A stretch of 64,000 bases of DNA from Falsirhodobacter sp. alg1 (GCF_000739715.2 NZ_BBJC02000007.1:46691-110690), one strand, 5' to 3'. Positions 38,231 to 47,080 are shown, numbered from the stretch's first letter. Notes: generated by a model from the sequence alone, not told the origin. Translations and numbers: made by a program.

Positions 38231-40097
38231 GCCTGTTCATTTCCTTATGGTCGATGACCTTGAGGACAATCTGATCGCGCTGGAGGCATTGCTGCGACGT
38301 GACGGTCTGGTTCTGCACCGGGCCCGTTCAGGCGCAGAGGCATTGGAAATGATGCTGTCCCAGGATTATGCGCTCGCCCTGCTGGATGTGCAGATGCCGG
38401 GAATGGACGGTTACGAACTGGCAGAGCTGATGCGGGGCATCGAACGGACCCGCAAGATCCCGATCGTCTTTCTGACGGCGGCTGCGTTGGACGAACGGCG
38501 GATGTTTCGCGGGTACGAAGCGGGTGCGGTGGATTACATATCCAAGCCCATCGACCCGATGATCCTGCAATCCAAGGCGCAGGTGTTTTTCGAGATCGGA
38601 TTGCAGGCAAAGGAGCTTGCGCGGCAGCGCGATGAAATGCGGGCCGTTTCGCAGAACCTTGCGGCCGCCGTTGCCCGGATCAAGTCGCATACCGACAATT
38701 CGCCACTGGGCGTAGTCGAATTTGATGACATGCTGACGATCCGCCACTGGTCAAAGGGCGCCGAGAGGATGTTCGGCCTGACCGCGCGGGACATGGAGGG
38801 CCAGCGGGCCTCTACCGGAGACTGGCTGACGGCCGAGAGTGTTGCGGAGTTGAATGCCTGGTTCGACGCCATACGGCATGAAGGCGGGGCAGGGCGCAAT
38901 ACGCTGCTGCTGCAGGCCCGCACCGTTTCCGGCAGGCAGATCGACTGCGAATGCTATGGCTCTGTCATTCCGCCGGGGCATGGTGCGCTACAGACGATGA
39001 ACCTGCAAATCCTGGATGTGACCGAACGGAGACGTTCCGAAGAGATGCGTTCGGTCCTGATCGGTGAATTGAACCACCGGGTAAAGAATACGCTGGCGAA
39101 TGTGCAGGCGATCGCCCGCCAGACCGCGCGGCATACTACGGATCCGGCGCATTTCATCGAAACCTTCAACGGCCGCCTTTCGGCCCTGGCAAAAGCGCAT
39201 TCGATCCTGAGCAGCGAGACATGGTCCGGCGCCGACCTGACCGATCTGATTGCCGAGGAAATCCGCATGGGCGCCTTGCCCGAGGATCGGGTCAGCCGTG
39301 AAGGGCCGATGGTCCGCCTTGCCCCGGCCCATGCATTGCAACTGGCGCTGACCCTGCATGAACTGACGACGAATGCTGTGAAATACGGGGCGCTTTCCGT
39401 TCCAACAGGGCATATATCGCTGACATGGACACTTGCAGCGGATGAGCTGACCTTCCATTGGCGGGAAACCGGAGGGCCAGAGGTGGTCGCGCCCGCCCGT
39501 TCCGGCTTTGGTTCGGTTCTCATCACCAGCGGTGTCGGGGCCGAGGGGGGGGAGGCCGTGGCCGATTGGCGCCCCGAGGGCGTGTGCTGGACCATTCGCA
39601 TGATGGTGGACCCCTGCAATGACCCGCATGAGGCCGAGCCTGCAAATAGCCGCCCATCCTATGACAAGGCGTCCGATCCTGCTGCCTTCAAAGAGCCGCG
39701 TGAGGTATCCTTGGGCAAGCGCCGCGTTCTGGTGATAGAGGACGAGGTTCTTTTGTCGATGGAGGTGGCTGCGGCAATCCGGGAAGCCGGGGCGACCGTG
39801 GCCGGAACCGCCTTCCGCCTGCGTGAGGCACTGGATCTGATCGCCCGCGCGCCTGCGGATCTGGCCATTCTGGACGGCAATTTGCATGGGGAATCCGTGG
39901 AGCGGATTGCCGAGGCCCTGCGGGCGCAAGGTGTTTCCTTCTGCTTTACCAGCGGATACGGGCGCGAGCATCTGCCGGATGGTTTTGACACAACACCGGT
40001 GTTGGAAAAGCCCTTTGCAACGACATCATTGCTTGCAACCCTGAGGGAGCTTGCGGCACGACAGGATGCAACGGAGCGGATGCGGATCTCGGCATAA
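38220..40097 (+). CDS. REC-PAS-HWE histidine kinase-REC signalling protein
   Basis: 625-residue cytoplasmic protein from the ATG at 38220 (MPHEPVHFLMVDDLEDNL), with AGGAAAGAGGG upstream; the start overlaps the end of cheR. Domain order: receiver (residues ~5-120, D56), short coiled segment, PAS-like domain (~150-270), HWE/HisKA_2 kinase (ELNHRVKNTLANVQAIARQT, H286; ATP-binding part HELTTNAVKYGAL), and a C-terminal receiver (~500-615, D552). HWE-type kinases are typical of Alphaproteobacteria and often feed stress or light responses. It has no membrane segment and probably receives phosphate from the hybrid kinase upstream. Confidence 0.92.
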   Translation: MPHEPVHFLMVDDLEDNLIALEALLRRDGLVLHRARSGAEALEMMLSQDYALALLDVQMPGMDGYELAELMRGIERTRKIPIVFLTAAALDERRMFRGYEAGAVDYISKPIDPMILQSKAQVFFEIGLQAKELARQRDEMRAVSQNLAAAVARIKSHTDNSPLGVVEFDDMLTIRHWSKGAERMFGLTARDMEGQRASTGDWLTAESVAELNAWFDAIRHEGGAGRNTLLLQARTVSGRQIDCECYGSVIPPGHGALQTMNLQILDVTERRRSEEMRSVLIGELNHRVKNTLANVQAIARQTARHTTDPAHFIETFNGRLSALAKAHSILSSETWSGADLTDLIAEEIRMGALPEDRVSREGPMVRLAPAHALQLALTLHELTTNAVKYGALSVPTGHISLTWTLAADELTFHWRETGGPEVVAPARSGFGSVLITSGVGAEGGEAVADWRPEGVCWTIRMMVDPCNDPHEAEPANSRPSYDKASDPAAFKEPREVSLGKRRVLVIEDEVLLSMEVAAAIREAGATVAGTAFRLREALDLIARAPADLAILDGNLHGESVERIAEALRAQGVSFCFTSGYGREHLPDGFDTTPVLEKPFATTSLLATLRELAARQDATERMRISA

Positions 40098-40139
40098 CCG
40101 CGAAACCTTTGTTTAATGGCTGGGCGTTAAGATAGAACG

Positions 40140-41279
40140 ATGCTTTCAGTCGCCTTGACCTGTGCCAGTACGATTGTCGTATCGCTGTTGTTCGGGGCAG
40201 CGATGATGATCGCATGGCGCGAATTCGGGTTGCGCCGATATGTGGTCTGGTGGGGGGCGTCTTTTGTCCTTGCGGCCTGCGCCCACTCCGGGCGGTTGAT
40301 GGGTGTCATCATGACGGACCCTTACCGTCTGTGGATGCTGCTCCAATGCCTTCTGCTGATATTCAGCTTTACGATCCTGACCCTCGGTTTCTACAGGCGG
40401 GCGGGATTGCGAGCGCGCTCTTTGTTCGTACTGGTTGCCTTGTCCATCATTGCGCTCGGGGTGGCATGGATGGTTTCCGACTCGGATGAGCGGTCGCCTT
40501 TGCGGTTCATCACAGCCACCACGATGGCCATCCAGATCGCCATGATCCTGCTGTCGTTGCGGACCACACAAGGAACGGCCCTGATCGCGCGGTCCATTCT
40601 GATCCTCTATGGTCTGTACCTGACGGTGGTGGCGATTGCCGCCTGCCTGTACTGGAGCGGGCAGGCTGTGAACGATCCGGTTTTCTATCTGATTGTCATG
40701 ATGGGATCGCCAACGGCGCTGGTTGGCGCGGGCATCCTGACGTTGATCATCATCGCTTCCGACCTGTCATCGGAACTGCGGGAGCTGGCGCATACCGATC
40801 CATTGACCGGAATGCTGAACCGCCGCGGCCTGATGGCCTGGGCAAATCGCCTGACATGTTCCGATATGACAACCATGACCCTGGTACTGGCCGATCTGGA
40901 CCGGTTCAAGCAGATCAACGATACCTTGGGCCACGGGGCGGGCGATCAAATCCTGATCGCCTTTGCGGATCACCTGCGCCGGGGCTTCGGGCCGGGGGAC
41001 GTGATCGCGCGGATCGGCGGAGAGGAATTCGTGATCCTTCTGCCGTCCACCCCCATCGAATCCGCCCGCAGGCAGGTAGAGGAGGTTCGCCGTTCGATCA
41101 CACCTGCCATGCTTTCGATCTCGGCCGGTGTGAATGTCACGGCCAGTTTCGGAATCGTTCAGGAAATACGGGGAGAGATTCTGGATGATATCCTCAAGCG
41201 TGCGGACATCGAACTTTACCGCGCCAAGGCGGCAGGCCGGGATATCGTGATGATGCAGGGAATGGCTGCAAACCGCTGA
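40140..41279 (+). CDS. Membrane-bound diguanylate cyclase (GGDEF domain)
   Basis: 379-residue protein with about six hydrophobic helices in residues 1-205, then a GGDEF domain (HTDPLTGMLNRRGL, DLDRFKQINDTLGHGAGD, ARIGGEEFVILL, and ADIELYRAKAAGRD). The active-site motif is GGEEF and looks intact, so it should make cyclic di-GMP. The inhibitory I-site RxxD, five residues before the motif, is GPGD here, so product inhibition by that site is unlikely. It lies 42 bp after the HWE kinase gene and may be the output of the cluster. Confidence 0.92.
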   Translation: MLSVALTCASTIVVSLLFGAAMMIAWREFGLRRYVVWWGASFVLAACAHSGRLMGVIMTDPYRLWMLLQCLLLIFSFTILTLGFYRRAGLRARSLFVLVALSIIALGVAWMVSDSDERSPLRFITATTMAIQIAMILLSLRTTQGTALIARSILILYGLYLTVVAIAACLYWSGQAVNDPVFYLIVMMGSPTALVGAGILTLIIIASDLSSELRELAHTDPLTGMLNRRGLMAWANRLTCSDMTTMTLVLADLDRFKQINDTLGHGAGDQILIAFADHLRRGFGPGDVIARIGGEEFVILLPSTPIESARRQVEEVRRSITPAMLSISAGVNVTASFGIVQEIRGEILDDILKRADIELYRAKAAGRDIVMMQGMAANR

Positions 41280-41292
41280 TCCGGCCTGCGTG

Positions 41293-41320
41293 GGTCGGGG
41301 AGGCCACCGGCCCCCCGACC
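41293..41320. other. Long hairpin between convergent diguanylate cyclase and suhB genes
   Basis: GGTCGGGG and GGCC on the left arm pair with GGCC and CCCCGACC on the right arm, giving 12 bp with one bulged A and loop ACC. No T-run follows on either strand, so it is a candidate structure for ending both convergent mRNAs by another route. Confidence 0.5.
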
Positions 41321-41331
41321 TCAAGACGCGA

Positions 41332-42120
41332 TCATGCGCCGCGAATGACCTTGCGGAAGCTTTCGAACAGCGCCTCGTTGCCGACGATGATCGACCCGCT
41401 TTCGACGGGGTCCTGATCTTCGCGGATGCCCGAGACAAAGCCGCCCGCTTCACGCACCAGAATGATTCCGGCAGCAATATCCCAAGCGTTGATGTTCCGC
41501 TCCCAATAGCCGTCATAACGGCCGGCGGCGACATAGGCGAGATCGAGCGCAGCCGCGCCCCAGCGGCGCACACCGGCACAGACCGGCATCAGGCGTGCCA
41601 GATCCTGCAACGTTGCGGGAAGGGGGCCGTTACCGGCAAAGGGAACGCCGGTTGCGAAGATGGATTCGATCATCTGGCGACGGCCCGAAACCCGCAACCG
41701 CTGATCGTTCATCCACGCGCCGGAGCCTTTTTCCGCCACGAACATCTCATCCTTTGCGGCATCGAAAATGACGCCGGCAACGATTTCGCCCTTGTGTTCA
41801 AGCGCGATCGAAATGGCCCAATGCGGCAGGCCGTGCAGATAGTTGGTGGTGCCATCCAGAGGATCGACGATCCAGCGACGGGTCGGATCCTGACCGGCCG
41901 TCTCGCCGGTTTCCTCGCCCAGCCAACCATAGGTCGGACGTGCGCCCATCAATTCTTCCTTGATGATCCGTTCCGCCTCGCGGTCGGCCTTGGATACGAA
42001 ATCGCCGGGGCCTTTGGATGAGACCTGAAGGTTTTCAACCTCACGGAAGTCCTTCACAAGGCTGCGTCCGGCCTTGCGGGCGGCCTTGATCATCACGTTA
42101 AGGTTTGCGCTGCCTTGCAT
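41332..42120 (-). CDS. suhB: Inositol monophosphatase family protein, SuhB-like
   Basis: 262-residue Mg-dependent phosphatase. From the ATG at 42120 (MQGSANLNVMIKAARKAG), with AGGAGA upstream. The metal-site motifs are FVSKADREAER, GEETG, VDPLDGTTNYLHGLPHWAIS and the C-terminal NINAWDIAAGIILVREAGG. In bacteria SuhB dephosphorylates inositol-1-phosphate and also takes part in rRNA antitermination. Length and motifs fit SuhB; CysQ or HisN are less likely. Confidence 0.9.
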   Translation of the reverse strand: MQGSANLNVMIKAARKAGRSLVKDFREVENLQVSSKGPGDFVSKADREAERIIKEELMGARPTYGWLGEETGETAGQDPTRRWIVDPLDGTTNYLHGLPHWAISIALEHKGEIVAGVIFDAAKDEMFVAEKGSGAWMNDQRLRVSGRRQMIESIFATGVPFAGNGPLPATLQDLARLMPVCAGVRRWGAAALDLAYVAAGRYDGYWERNINAWDIAAGIILVREAGGFVSGIREDQDPVESGSIIVGNEALFESFRKVIRGA

Positions 42121-42180
42121 CGGGGTCTCCTGCGGGTTCAAGCAGGGGGGTATAATCCCAAGCCCCGCCGTTGAAAAGCC

Positions 42181-43392
42181 TCAGCGCTGCAATTCGCGAC
42201 GCTTGGGCAGGAAGACTGCCAGAATTCCCAATGCAGGAAGCCATGCGCACATCGCATAAACGGCCCGGATGCCTTTGACATCAGCCATAATCCCCAAACC
42301 GGCAGCGGCGATTCCCCCCATTCCGAAGGCGAGGCCGAAAAAGATGCCTGCCACCATTCCGACCCGCCCGGGCAGCAATTCCTGCGCGGTGACGACGATC
42401 GCGGGAAAGGATGATGCCATGATCAGCCCGATGATGATGGTCAGAACGCCTGCCGCCTCCAGCCCCACATGGGGCAGCGCCAGCGTAAAGGGCAGGGCAC
42501 CCAGTACCGAAAACCAGATGACGCCATTCGTGCCCCAGCGATCCCCGACAAAGCCTCCAAGCAATGTTCCGGCCGCCACCGCGCCAAGAAACAGGAACAG
42601 CATGATCTGCGACGTCTGTGTGCTGACGCCGAACACCTCGATCAGGTAGAAGGTGTAATAGCTGGATATGCCCGCCATATAGGCGTTCTTTGAAAAGGTC
42701 AGGATCGTCAGCACCGCCAGCACGGCAATGGTGCGGTTGCGCGTCAGGGGCAGGGTGCGGTCCACCACCGATCCGGCCTTGGAGCGGGCATAGTCACGGT
42801 ACCAGCGACCGACCCGATAGAGAATCGCGATGCCGATTGCGGCCAGCACGCAGAACCACGCCACTGACGGGCGCCCAAATGGAACAACGACGAATGCCGC
42901 CAGCAGCGGGCCCGCGGCCTGCCCGCCGTTGCCACCCACCTGAAACACCGATTGCGCCATGCCGAACCGCCCCCCTGACGCCATTCGTGCGACGCGGCTT
43001 GCCTCGGGGTGAAAGATGGAACTGCCGATCCCGATCAGGGCTGCCCCGACCAGAAGCATGGTATAGCTCGGGGCCATTGCCAGCACGGCCACACCGATGA
43101 AGCTGGAAGTCATGCCGAGAGAGAGGGACATCGGCAGCGGATGCTTATCGGTGTAGATGCCCACCACCGGCTGCAGCAAAGATGCCGTGCATTGGAAAAT
43201 GAGCGTCAGCATCCCGATCTGCCAGTAATCCAGTGCAAATTCGGTTTTCAGGACGGGATAGATTGCCGACAGCATGGATTGCAGCACATCATTGACAAAG
43301 TGGCACAGGCTGATCGCCAGAATGACAGAAAGCGTCGTTCCCGCCACTGGCCGGTTGAGCATCTGTTTGCTGACTGTCTGGATATCGGCCAT
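42181..43392 (-). CDS. MFS transporter, fosmidomycin resistance (Fsr)-like
   Basis: 403-residue major facilitator with about twelve hydrophobic segments. N-terminal LCHFVNDVLQSMLSAIYPVL and IGIGSSIFHPEASRVARMASGG are typical of the Fsr family of efflux proteins. Later FSKNAYMAGISSYYTFYLIE and GGFVGDRWG fit as well. Export of fosmidomycin or related compounds is known for the Escherichia coli relative; the natural substrate here is unknown. It is 25 bp downstream of the LysR gene on the same strand, so the two may be co-transcribed. Confidence 0.88.
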   Translation of the reverse strand: MADIQTVSKQMLNRPVAGTTLSVILAISLCHFVNDVLQSMLSAIYPVLKTEFALDYWQIGMLTLIFQCTASLLQPVVGIYTDKHPLPMSLSLGMTSSFIGVAVLAMAPSYTMLLVGAALIGIGSSIFHPEASRVARMASGGRFGMAQSVFQVGGNGGQAAGPLLAAFVVVPFGRPSVAWFCVLAAIGIAILYRVGRWYRDYARSKAGSVVDRTLPLTRNRTIAVLAVLTILTFSKNAYMAGISSYYTFYLIEVFGVSTQTSQIMLFLFLGAVAAGTLLGGFVGDRWGTNGVIWFSVLGALPFTLALPHVGLEAAGVLTIIIGLIMASSFPAIVVTAQELLPGRVGMVAGIFFGLAFGMGGIAAAGLGIMADVKGIRAVYAMCAWLPALGILAVFLPKRRELQR

Positions 43393-43416
43393 TGCGCATT
43401 CTCCCCCATGGCGGGG

Positions 43417-44376
43417 TTATAGCGTCGGCATTCCACCTGTGCCAGCCCAATTGCGACCAATGCGCGCACCAGGCCAATCGCGTAGCGCGCTGGATTTCGA
43501 TATGGAAAGGCCAAGGAAATCGGCCATATAGGGCCGGGCGCCTTCAGCTTCCCGGGTGACGGCATAGCTGGTGCGGATGATGTTGCCGGGGGCAAGGGGG
43601 ATAAGCGCGAAATCGGGATTGTCGCGGACCTCTCGCAGCACCCAATCTGGCATGACGGCCACACCCCTGTCTGCCGCCACCAGCATCAGGATTACGGCAG
43701 TCAATTCCACGGGGCGGATCCCGCGCGGTTCTATCCGGGCAGGGGTCAGGAGTTCGGTAAAGATGTCCAGCTTTTCCCGCGCAACGGGATAGCTGATCAG
43801 CATCTGGTCGCGGAAATCCTCGGCCTCGACCATGGTGCGGGTGGCGAGGGGGTTGTTTGCGGCGCAGACGAATGTGGGCTGGTATTCGAACAGGGGGTGG
43901 AAGGTCAGCCCTTCGGTCGGCACGGGATCGGAGGTGATGACGACATCGATTTCTTCGCGCAGCAGGGCGGGCAGGGCATCGAAGGCCAGCCCCGCACGGA
44001 TATCGACATCCACATCGGGCCATGCGTGGCGAAAGGTATCCAGCGCCGGCAGCAGCCATTCAAAGCAGGCATGACATTCCATCGCGATATGCAGTCTGCC
44101 GGTCTTGCCCGCCTGCAACGCCCGGAACTCCTCGCCCAAGGCCTCCACTTCGGGCAGTACACGCTCTGCCAGTCGCAGCATGCGCATGCCTGCCGCCGAA
44201 AGTTTCAGCGGGCGCGAACGCCGGACGAACAGTTCCATTCCAACCTGTTCCTCCAGCCCCTTCACCTGATGGGACAGGGCGGATTGGGTGATGTTCAGCA
44301 GGTCTGCGGCCCGCGCCAATCCGCCCGTCTGATGGATTGCCCTGATGGTCCGAAGGTGCCGCAGTTCCAGATGCAT
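43417..44376 (-). CDS. metR: LysR-family regulator, MetR-like
   Basis: 319-residue LysR regulator with an N-terminal winged helix (LRHLRTIRAIHQTGGLARAA, then LNITQSALSHQVKGLE) and a C-terminal effector domain. ALSHQVKGLEEQVGMELFVRRSRPLKLSAAG and MECHACFEWLLPALDTF (with cysteine and histidine) are MetR-like. It is divergent from metF, with a 90-bp intergenic region carrying a TGAA-N5-TTCA MetR box. MetR responds to homocysteine and regulates methionine synthesis genes. Confidence 0.85.
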   Translation of the reverse strand: MHLELRHLRTIRAIHQTGGLARAADLLNITQSALSHQVKGLEEQVGMELFVRRSRPLKLSAAGMRMLRLAERVLPEVEALGEEFRALQAGKTGRLHIAMECHACFEWLLPALDTFRHAWPDVDVDIRAGLAFDALPALLREEIDVVITSDPVPTEGLTFHPLFEYQPTFVCAANNPLATRTMVEAEDFRDQMLISYPVAREKLDIFTELLTPARIEPRGIRPVELTAVILMLVAADRGVAVMPDWVLREVRDNPDFALIPLAPGNIIRTSYAVTREAEGARPYMADFLGLSISKSSALRDWPGARIGRNWAGTGGMPTL

Positions 44377-44379
44377 TCT

Positions 44380-44392
44380 TGAACAGCTTTCA
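44380..44392. promoter_or_regulatory. MetR box in the metR-metF intergenic region
   Basis: TGAACAGCTTTCA matches the MetR consensus TGAA-N5-TTCA exactly. It lies 4 bp in front of the metR start and about 75 bp before metF, with further TGAA half-sites at 44402-44405 and 44411-44414. It could serve autoregulation of metR and activation of metF. Confidence 0.7.
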
Positions 44393-44466
44393 TGTTCGAC
44401 TTGAAAAAGATGAATTTGTATCCAGAATCATTACCTGCGACATAGGCGATGTTAAAGGAGACATTT

Positions 44467-45330
44467 ATGACGCCCCGCATCTCGTTCGAGTTCTTTCCGC
44501 CCCAGTCGCTAGAGGCCTCGTTCCGTTTGTGGGACACGGTGCGCCTTCTGGCGCCGCTGAAGCCGACATTCTGCTCTGTCACCTATGGTGCCGGCGGGAC
44601 AACCCGCAAGCTGACCCATGAGGCGGTCACCGCCATCGGCAAGCAATTCGATCTGATCGTGGCCGCGCATCTGACCTGTGTCGATGCCACGCGTGAGGAA
44701 ACCCTGGAAATTGCCAATGCCTATGCCGATGCAGGGGTGACCCAGATCGTAGCACTGCGCGGTGATGCCCCCAAGGGTGCCGAACGATTTACGCCGCATC
44801 CGGACGGTTTCGCCAGTTCGGTGGAGTTGGTAGAGGCGCTGGCCGCAACAGGGCGGTTCACCCTGCGCGTTGGCTGTTACCCCGAACCGCATCCCGACAG
44901 CGCGGATACGGCTGCCGATGTGGCATTCCTGAAGCGGAAGGTGCAGGCCGGTGCCTCCAGTGCCATCAGCCAGTTCTTTTTTGAGCCGGAGACATTCCTG
45001 CGGTTCCGGGATGCCTGCGTGGCCGCAGGTATCGAAGCCCCGATCCTGCCGGGTATCCTGCCCATCGAGAACTGGAACGGTGTCAAGAAATTTGCGGCCC
45101 GCTGCGGCCAGGCCGTACCTGAATGGCTTGACGTGCGCTTTGGCGAGACATCGGCCCAGGACCATGAAAAACTGGCTGTGGATCTGTGCACGGACCTCTG
45201 CCGGACCCTTCTGGCAGAGGGCGTGCAGGATCTGCATTTCTACACGCTGAACCGCCCGACGCTAAGCCGGGATGTGTGCGCGGCGCTTGGGGTGACCGAA
45301 GCGGTCGAGCAGCTGGCCGCGACGGCATAA
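44467..45330 (+). CDS. metF: MetF, methylenetetrahydrofolate reductase
   Basis: 287-residue FAD-dependent enzyme that makes 5-methyl-THF for methionine synthesis. Start at 44467 (MTPRISFEFFPPQS), preceded by AAAGGAG. Motifs include SVTYGAGGTTR, AAHLTCVDATREE, QIVALRGDAPKG and SAISQFFFEPETFLRFRD, typical of MetF. It is directly upstream of the glycine cleavage operon, which supplies methylene-THF, so substrate and enzyme are neighbours. Confidence 0.96.
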   Translation: MTPRISFEFFPPQSLEASFRLWDTVRLLAPLKPTFCSVTYGAGGTTRKLTHEAVTAIGKQFDLIVAAHLTCVDATREETLEIANAYADAGVTQIVALRGDAPKGAERFTPHPDGFASSVELVEALAATGRFTLRVGCYPEPHPDSADTAADVAFLKRKVQAGASSAISQFFFEPETFLRFRDACVAAGIEAPILPGILPIENWNGVKKFAARCGQAVPEWLDVRFGETSAQDHEKLAVDLCTDLCRTLLAEGVQDLHFYTLNRPTLSRDVCAALGVTEAVEQLAATA

Positions 45331-45333
45331 GGG

Positions 45334-45362
45334 CGAACGCTAGGGGGTTGCCTCAGCGTTCG
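45334..45362 (+). other. Stem-loop immediately after metF
   Basis: CGAACGCT (45334-45341) pairs with AGCGTTCG (45355-45362); AGG/CCT can extend it inside the loop. No T-run follows. It marks the 3' end of metF just before the riboswitch. Confidence 0.5.
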
Positions 45363-45376
45363 GGCCAAGCTACAGA
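45349..45376 (+). promoter_or_regulatory. Candidate promoter of the glycine cleavage operon
   Basis: TTGCCT (45349-45354), 16 bp, then TACAGA (45371-45376). Transcription would begin near 45383, where the first riboswitch stem starts, which makes the call more credible than consensus alone. It overlaps the metF hairpin. Confidence 0.45.
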
Positions 45377-45382
45377 TCGGAT

Positions 45383-45545
45383 ATCAGGTCAGGGAGAAGC
45401 CGCGTGCAAACCCGGTGCCGAAGGAGCAACCGCCCCGGTAAACTCTCAGGCAAAAGGACCGACCTGATCTAAACTCTGGAGAGTGGTCCCGACAGGGGCC
45501 CGCCGACGGGATAACGATCTCAGGCACCAAGGACAGAGGGGGCAT
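45383..45545 (+). ncRNA. Tandem glycine riboswitch (two aptamers) upstream of gcvT
   Basis: Two glycine-aptamer cores are visible. The first is closed by an 8-bp P1 (ATCAGGTC 45383-45390 with GACCTGAT 45461-45468) and contains GCCGAAGGAGCAA and AACTCTCAGGCAAAAGGACC. The linker and second aptamer follow (ACTCTGGAGAG, CCGCCGACGGGATAA, CTCAGGCACCAAGGACAGAGG). Binding of glycine should switch on gcvT-gcvH-gcvP. No clear terminator with a T-run lies between the second aptamer and gcvT (45546-45610), so control may be at translation. Confidence 0.93.
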
Positions 45546-45610
45546 CGACGGGTGGGGATTTGCCTGCCTATTGGTGCCGGATTCCGGCCCGAGATTTGAT
45601 TGGGTGCCCC

Positions 45611-46708
45611 ATGACCGACCTGCAACGCTTGCCGCTGCACGATCTTCACGTTGAACATGGCGGGCGCATGGTGCCCTTTGCCGGATGGGAAATGCCCGTC
45701 CAGTTCCAGGGCGTGATGGCGGAACACCTCCATACCCGCGCCAAGGCCGGGCTGTTCGACGTCAGCCATATGGGGCAGGTGCTGATCCGGCCCGCGACCG
45801 ATATGGCGACCCTTGCCGCAGCGCTGGAATTGCTGATGCCGGTCAGTGTGGCCGCGCTGCCCGAAGGGCGCCAGCGGTATGGCCTGCTGACCAATGAAGC
45901 GGGGGGCATCCGGGATGATCTGATGTTCGCCAACCGTGGGGATCATTTCTATGTGGTGGTCAACGCGGGCTGCAAAGAGGCCGATATTGCGCATCTGACC
46001 GCGCATCTGGGCGATCAGGTATGCCCGGTGACGGATCGTGCACTATTGGCTCTGCAGGGGCCACAGGCGGTGGATGCGCTGTCTGTACTGGTGCCTGCGG
46101 TTGCCACGATGCGGTTCATGGATGTGATCACCGCCGATACTGTTTACGGGCCGCTCTGGATCTCTCGTTCCGGTTATACCGGAGAGGACGGATTCGAGAT
46201 TTCGGTTCCGTTCGGCGGGGCGGACGGGTTGGCCCGCGCACTGCTGGCTATGGAGGATGTCGCCCCCATCGGGTTGGGTGCGCGCGACAGCCTGCGGCTG
46301 GAAGCGGGCCTGTGTCTTTACGGCCATGACATCGATGAGGCGACATCTCCGATCGAGGCCGGATTGAACTGGGCCATCCAGAAATCCCGCCGCACCGGCG
46401 GCTTTGCTGGGGATGAGCGCATCCTGCGCGAGCTGGCCGATGGCCCCGAGCGCCGGCGCGTCGGGCTGCTGCCCGAGGGGCGTGCCCCGATGCGCGAAGG
46501 GACACAGCTTTTTGCCGAAGACGGAACGCCGGTCGGTATCGTCACCTCCGGCGGATTCGGCCCGTCGGTCGGTGCGCCTGTGGCGATGGGGTATGTCGCG
46601 GCATCCCACGCCACAACCGGCACGACACTTCTGGGCGAGGTGCGCGGCAAACGCCTGCCGTTGACCATCGCCCCCATGCCTTTCATTCCACCCTCCTACA
46701 AACGCTGA
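45611..46708 (+). CDS. gcvT: GcvT, aminomethyltransferase of the glycine cleavage system
   Basis: 365-residue T-protein that transfers the aminomethyl group from lipoyl-GcvH to THF, releasing ammonia. Start at 45611 (MTDLQRLPLHDLHVEHGG). Motifs: MVPFAGWEMPVQF, LFDVSHMGQVLI, ISRSGYTGEDGFEI and LGARDSLRLEAGLCLYGHD. It is the first gene of the operon controlled by the riboswitch; gcvH follows 12 bp downstream. Confidence 0.97.
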   Translation: MTDLQRLPLHDLHVEHGGRMVPFAGWEMPVQFQGVMAEHLHTRAKAGLFDVSHMGQVLIRPATDMATLAAALELLMPVSVAALPEGRQRYGLLTNEAGGIRDDLMFANRGDHFYVVVNAGCKEADIAHLTAHLGDQVCPVTDRALLALQGPQAVDALSVLVPAVATMRFMDVITADTVYGPLWISRSGYTGEDGFEISVPFGGADGLARALLAMEDVAPIGLGARDSLRLEAGLCLYGHDIDEATSPIEAGLNWAIQKSRRTGGFAGDERILRELADGPERRRVGLLPEGRAPMREGTQLFAEDGTPVGIVTSGGFGPSVGAPVAMGYVAASHATTGTTLLGEVRGKRLPLTIAPMPFIPPSYKR

Positions 46709-46720
46709 GGAGCCTTTCCC

Positions 46721-47080
46721 ATGAAATACACCGAAGATCACGAATGGCTGCGCGTCGAGGGCGACTATATCGTTGTCGGCATTACCGAACATGCTGCGAC
46801 CCAGTTGGGCGATGTGGTGTTCGTCGAATTGCCCGAGGTGGAGACCCAGGTCGCCGCCGGTGACGAGATCGTCGTGATCGAGAGCGTCAAGGCTGCGTCC
46901 GACATCCTTGCCCCTATCGATGGCGAGATCGTCGAGGTGAATGACGAACTGGCCGTGACACCCGGGCTGGTGAACGAGGACCCGACCGGTCGTGCGTGGT
47001 TCTTCAAGCTGAAGGTGGACGATCTGGACGTGCTGGACCAGTTCATGGACGAAGACGAATACAACGACCTGATCGGTTGA
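46721..47080 (+). CDS. gcvH: GcvH, lipoyl carrier protein of the glycine cleavage system
   Basis: 119-residue lipoyl-domain protein that shuttles the aminomethyl group between GcvP, GcvT and the dihydrolipoamide dehydrogenase. The lipoylation lysine is K57 in [11 protein letters not shown]. It starts [15 protein letters not shown], and the C-terminal [10 protein letters not shown] fits the family. Lies between gcvT and gcvP. Confidence 0.97.
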   Translation: MKYTEDHEWLRVEGDYIVVGITEHAATQLGDVVFVELPEVETQVAAGDEIVVIESVKAASDILAPIDGEIVEVNDELAVTPGLVNEDPTGRAWFFKLKVDDLDVLDQFMDEDEYNDLIG

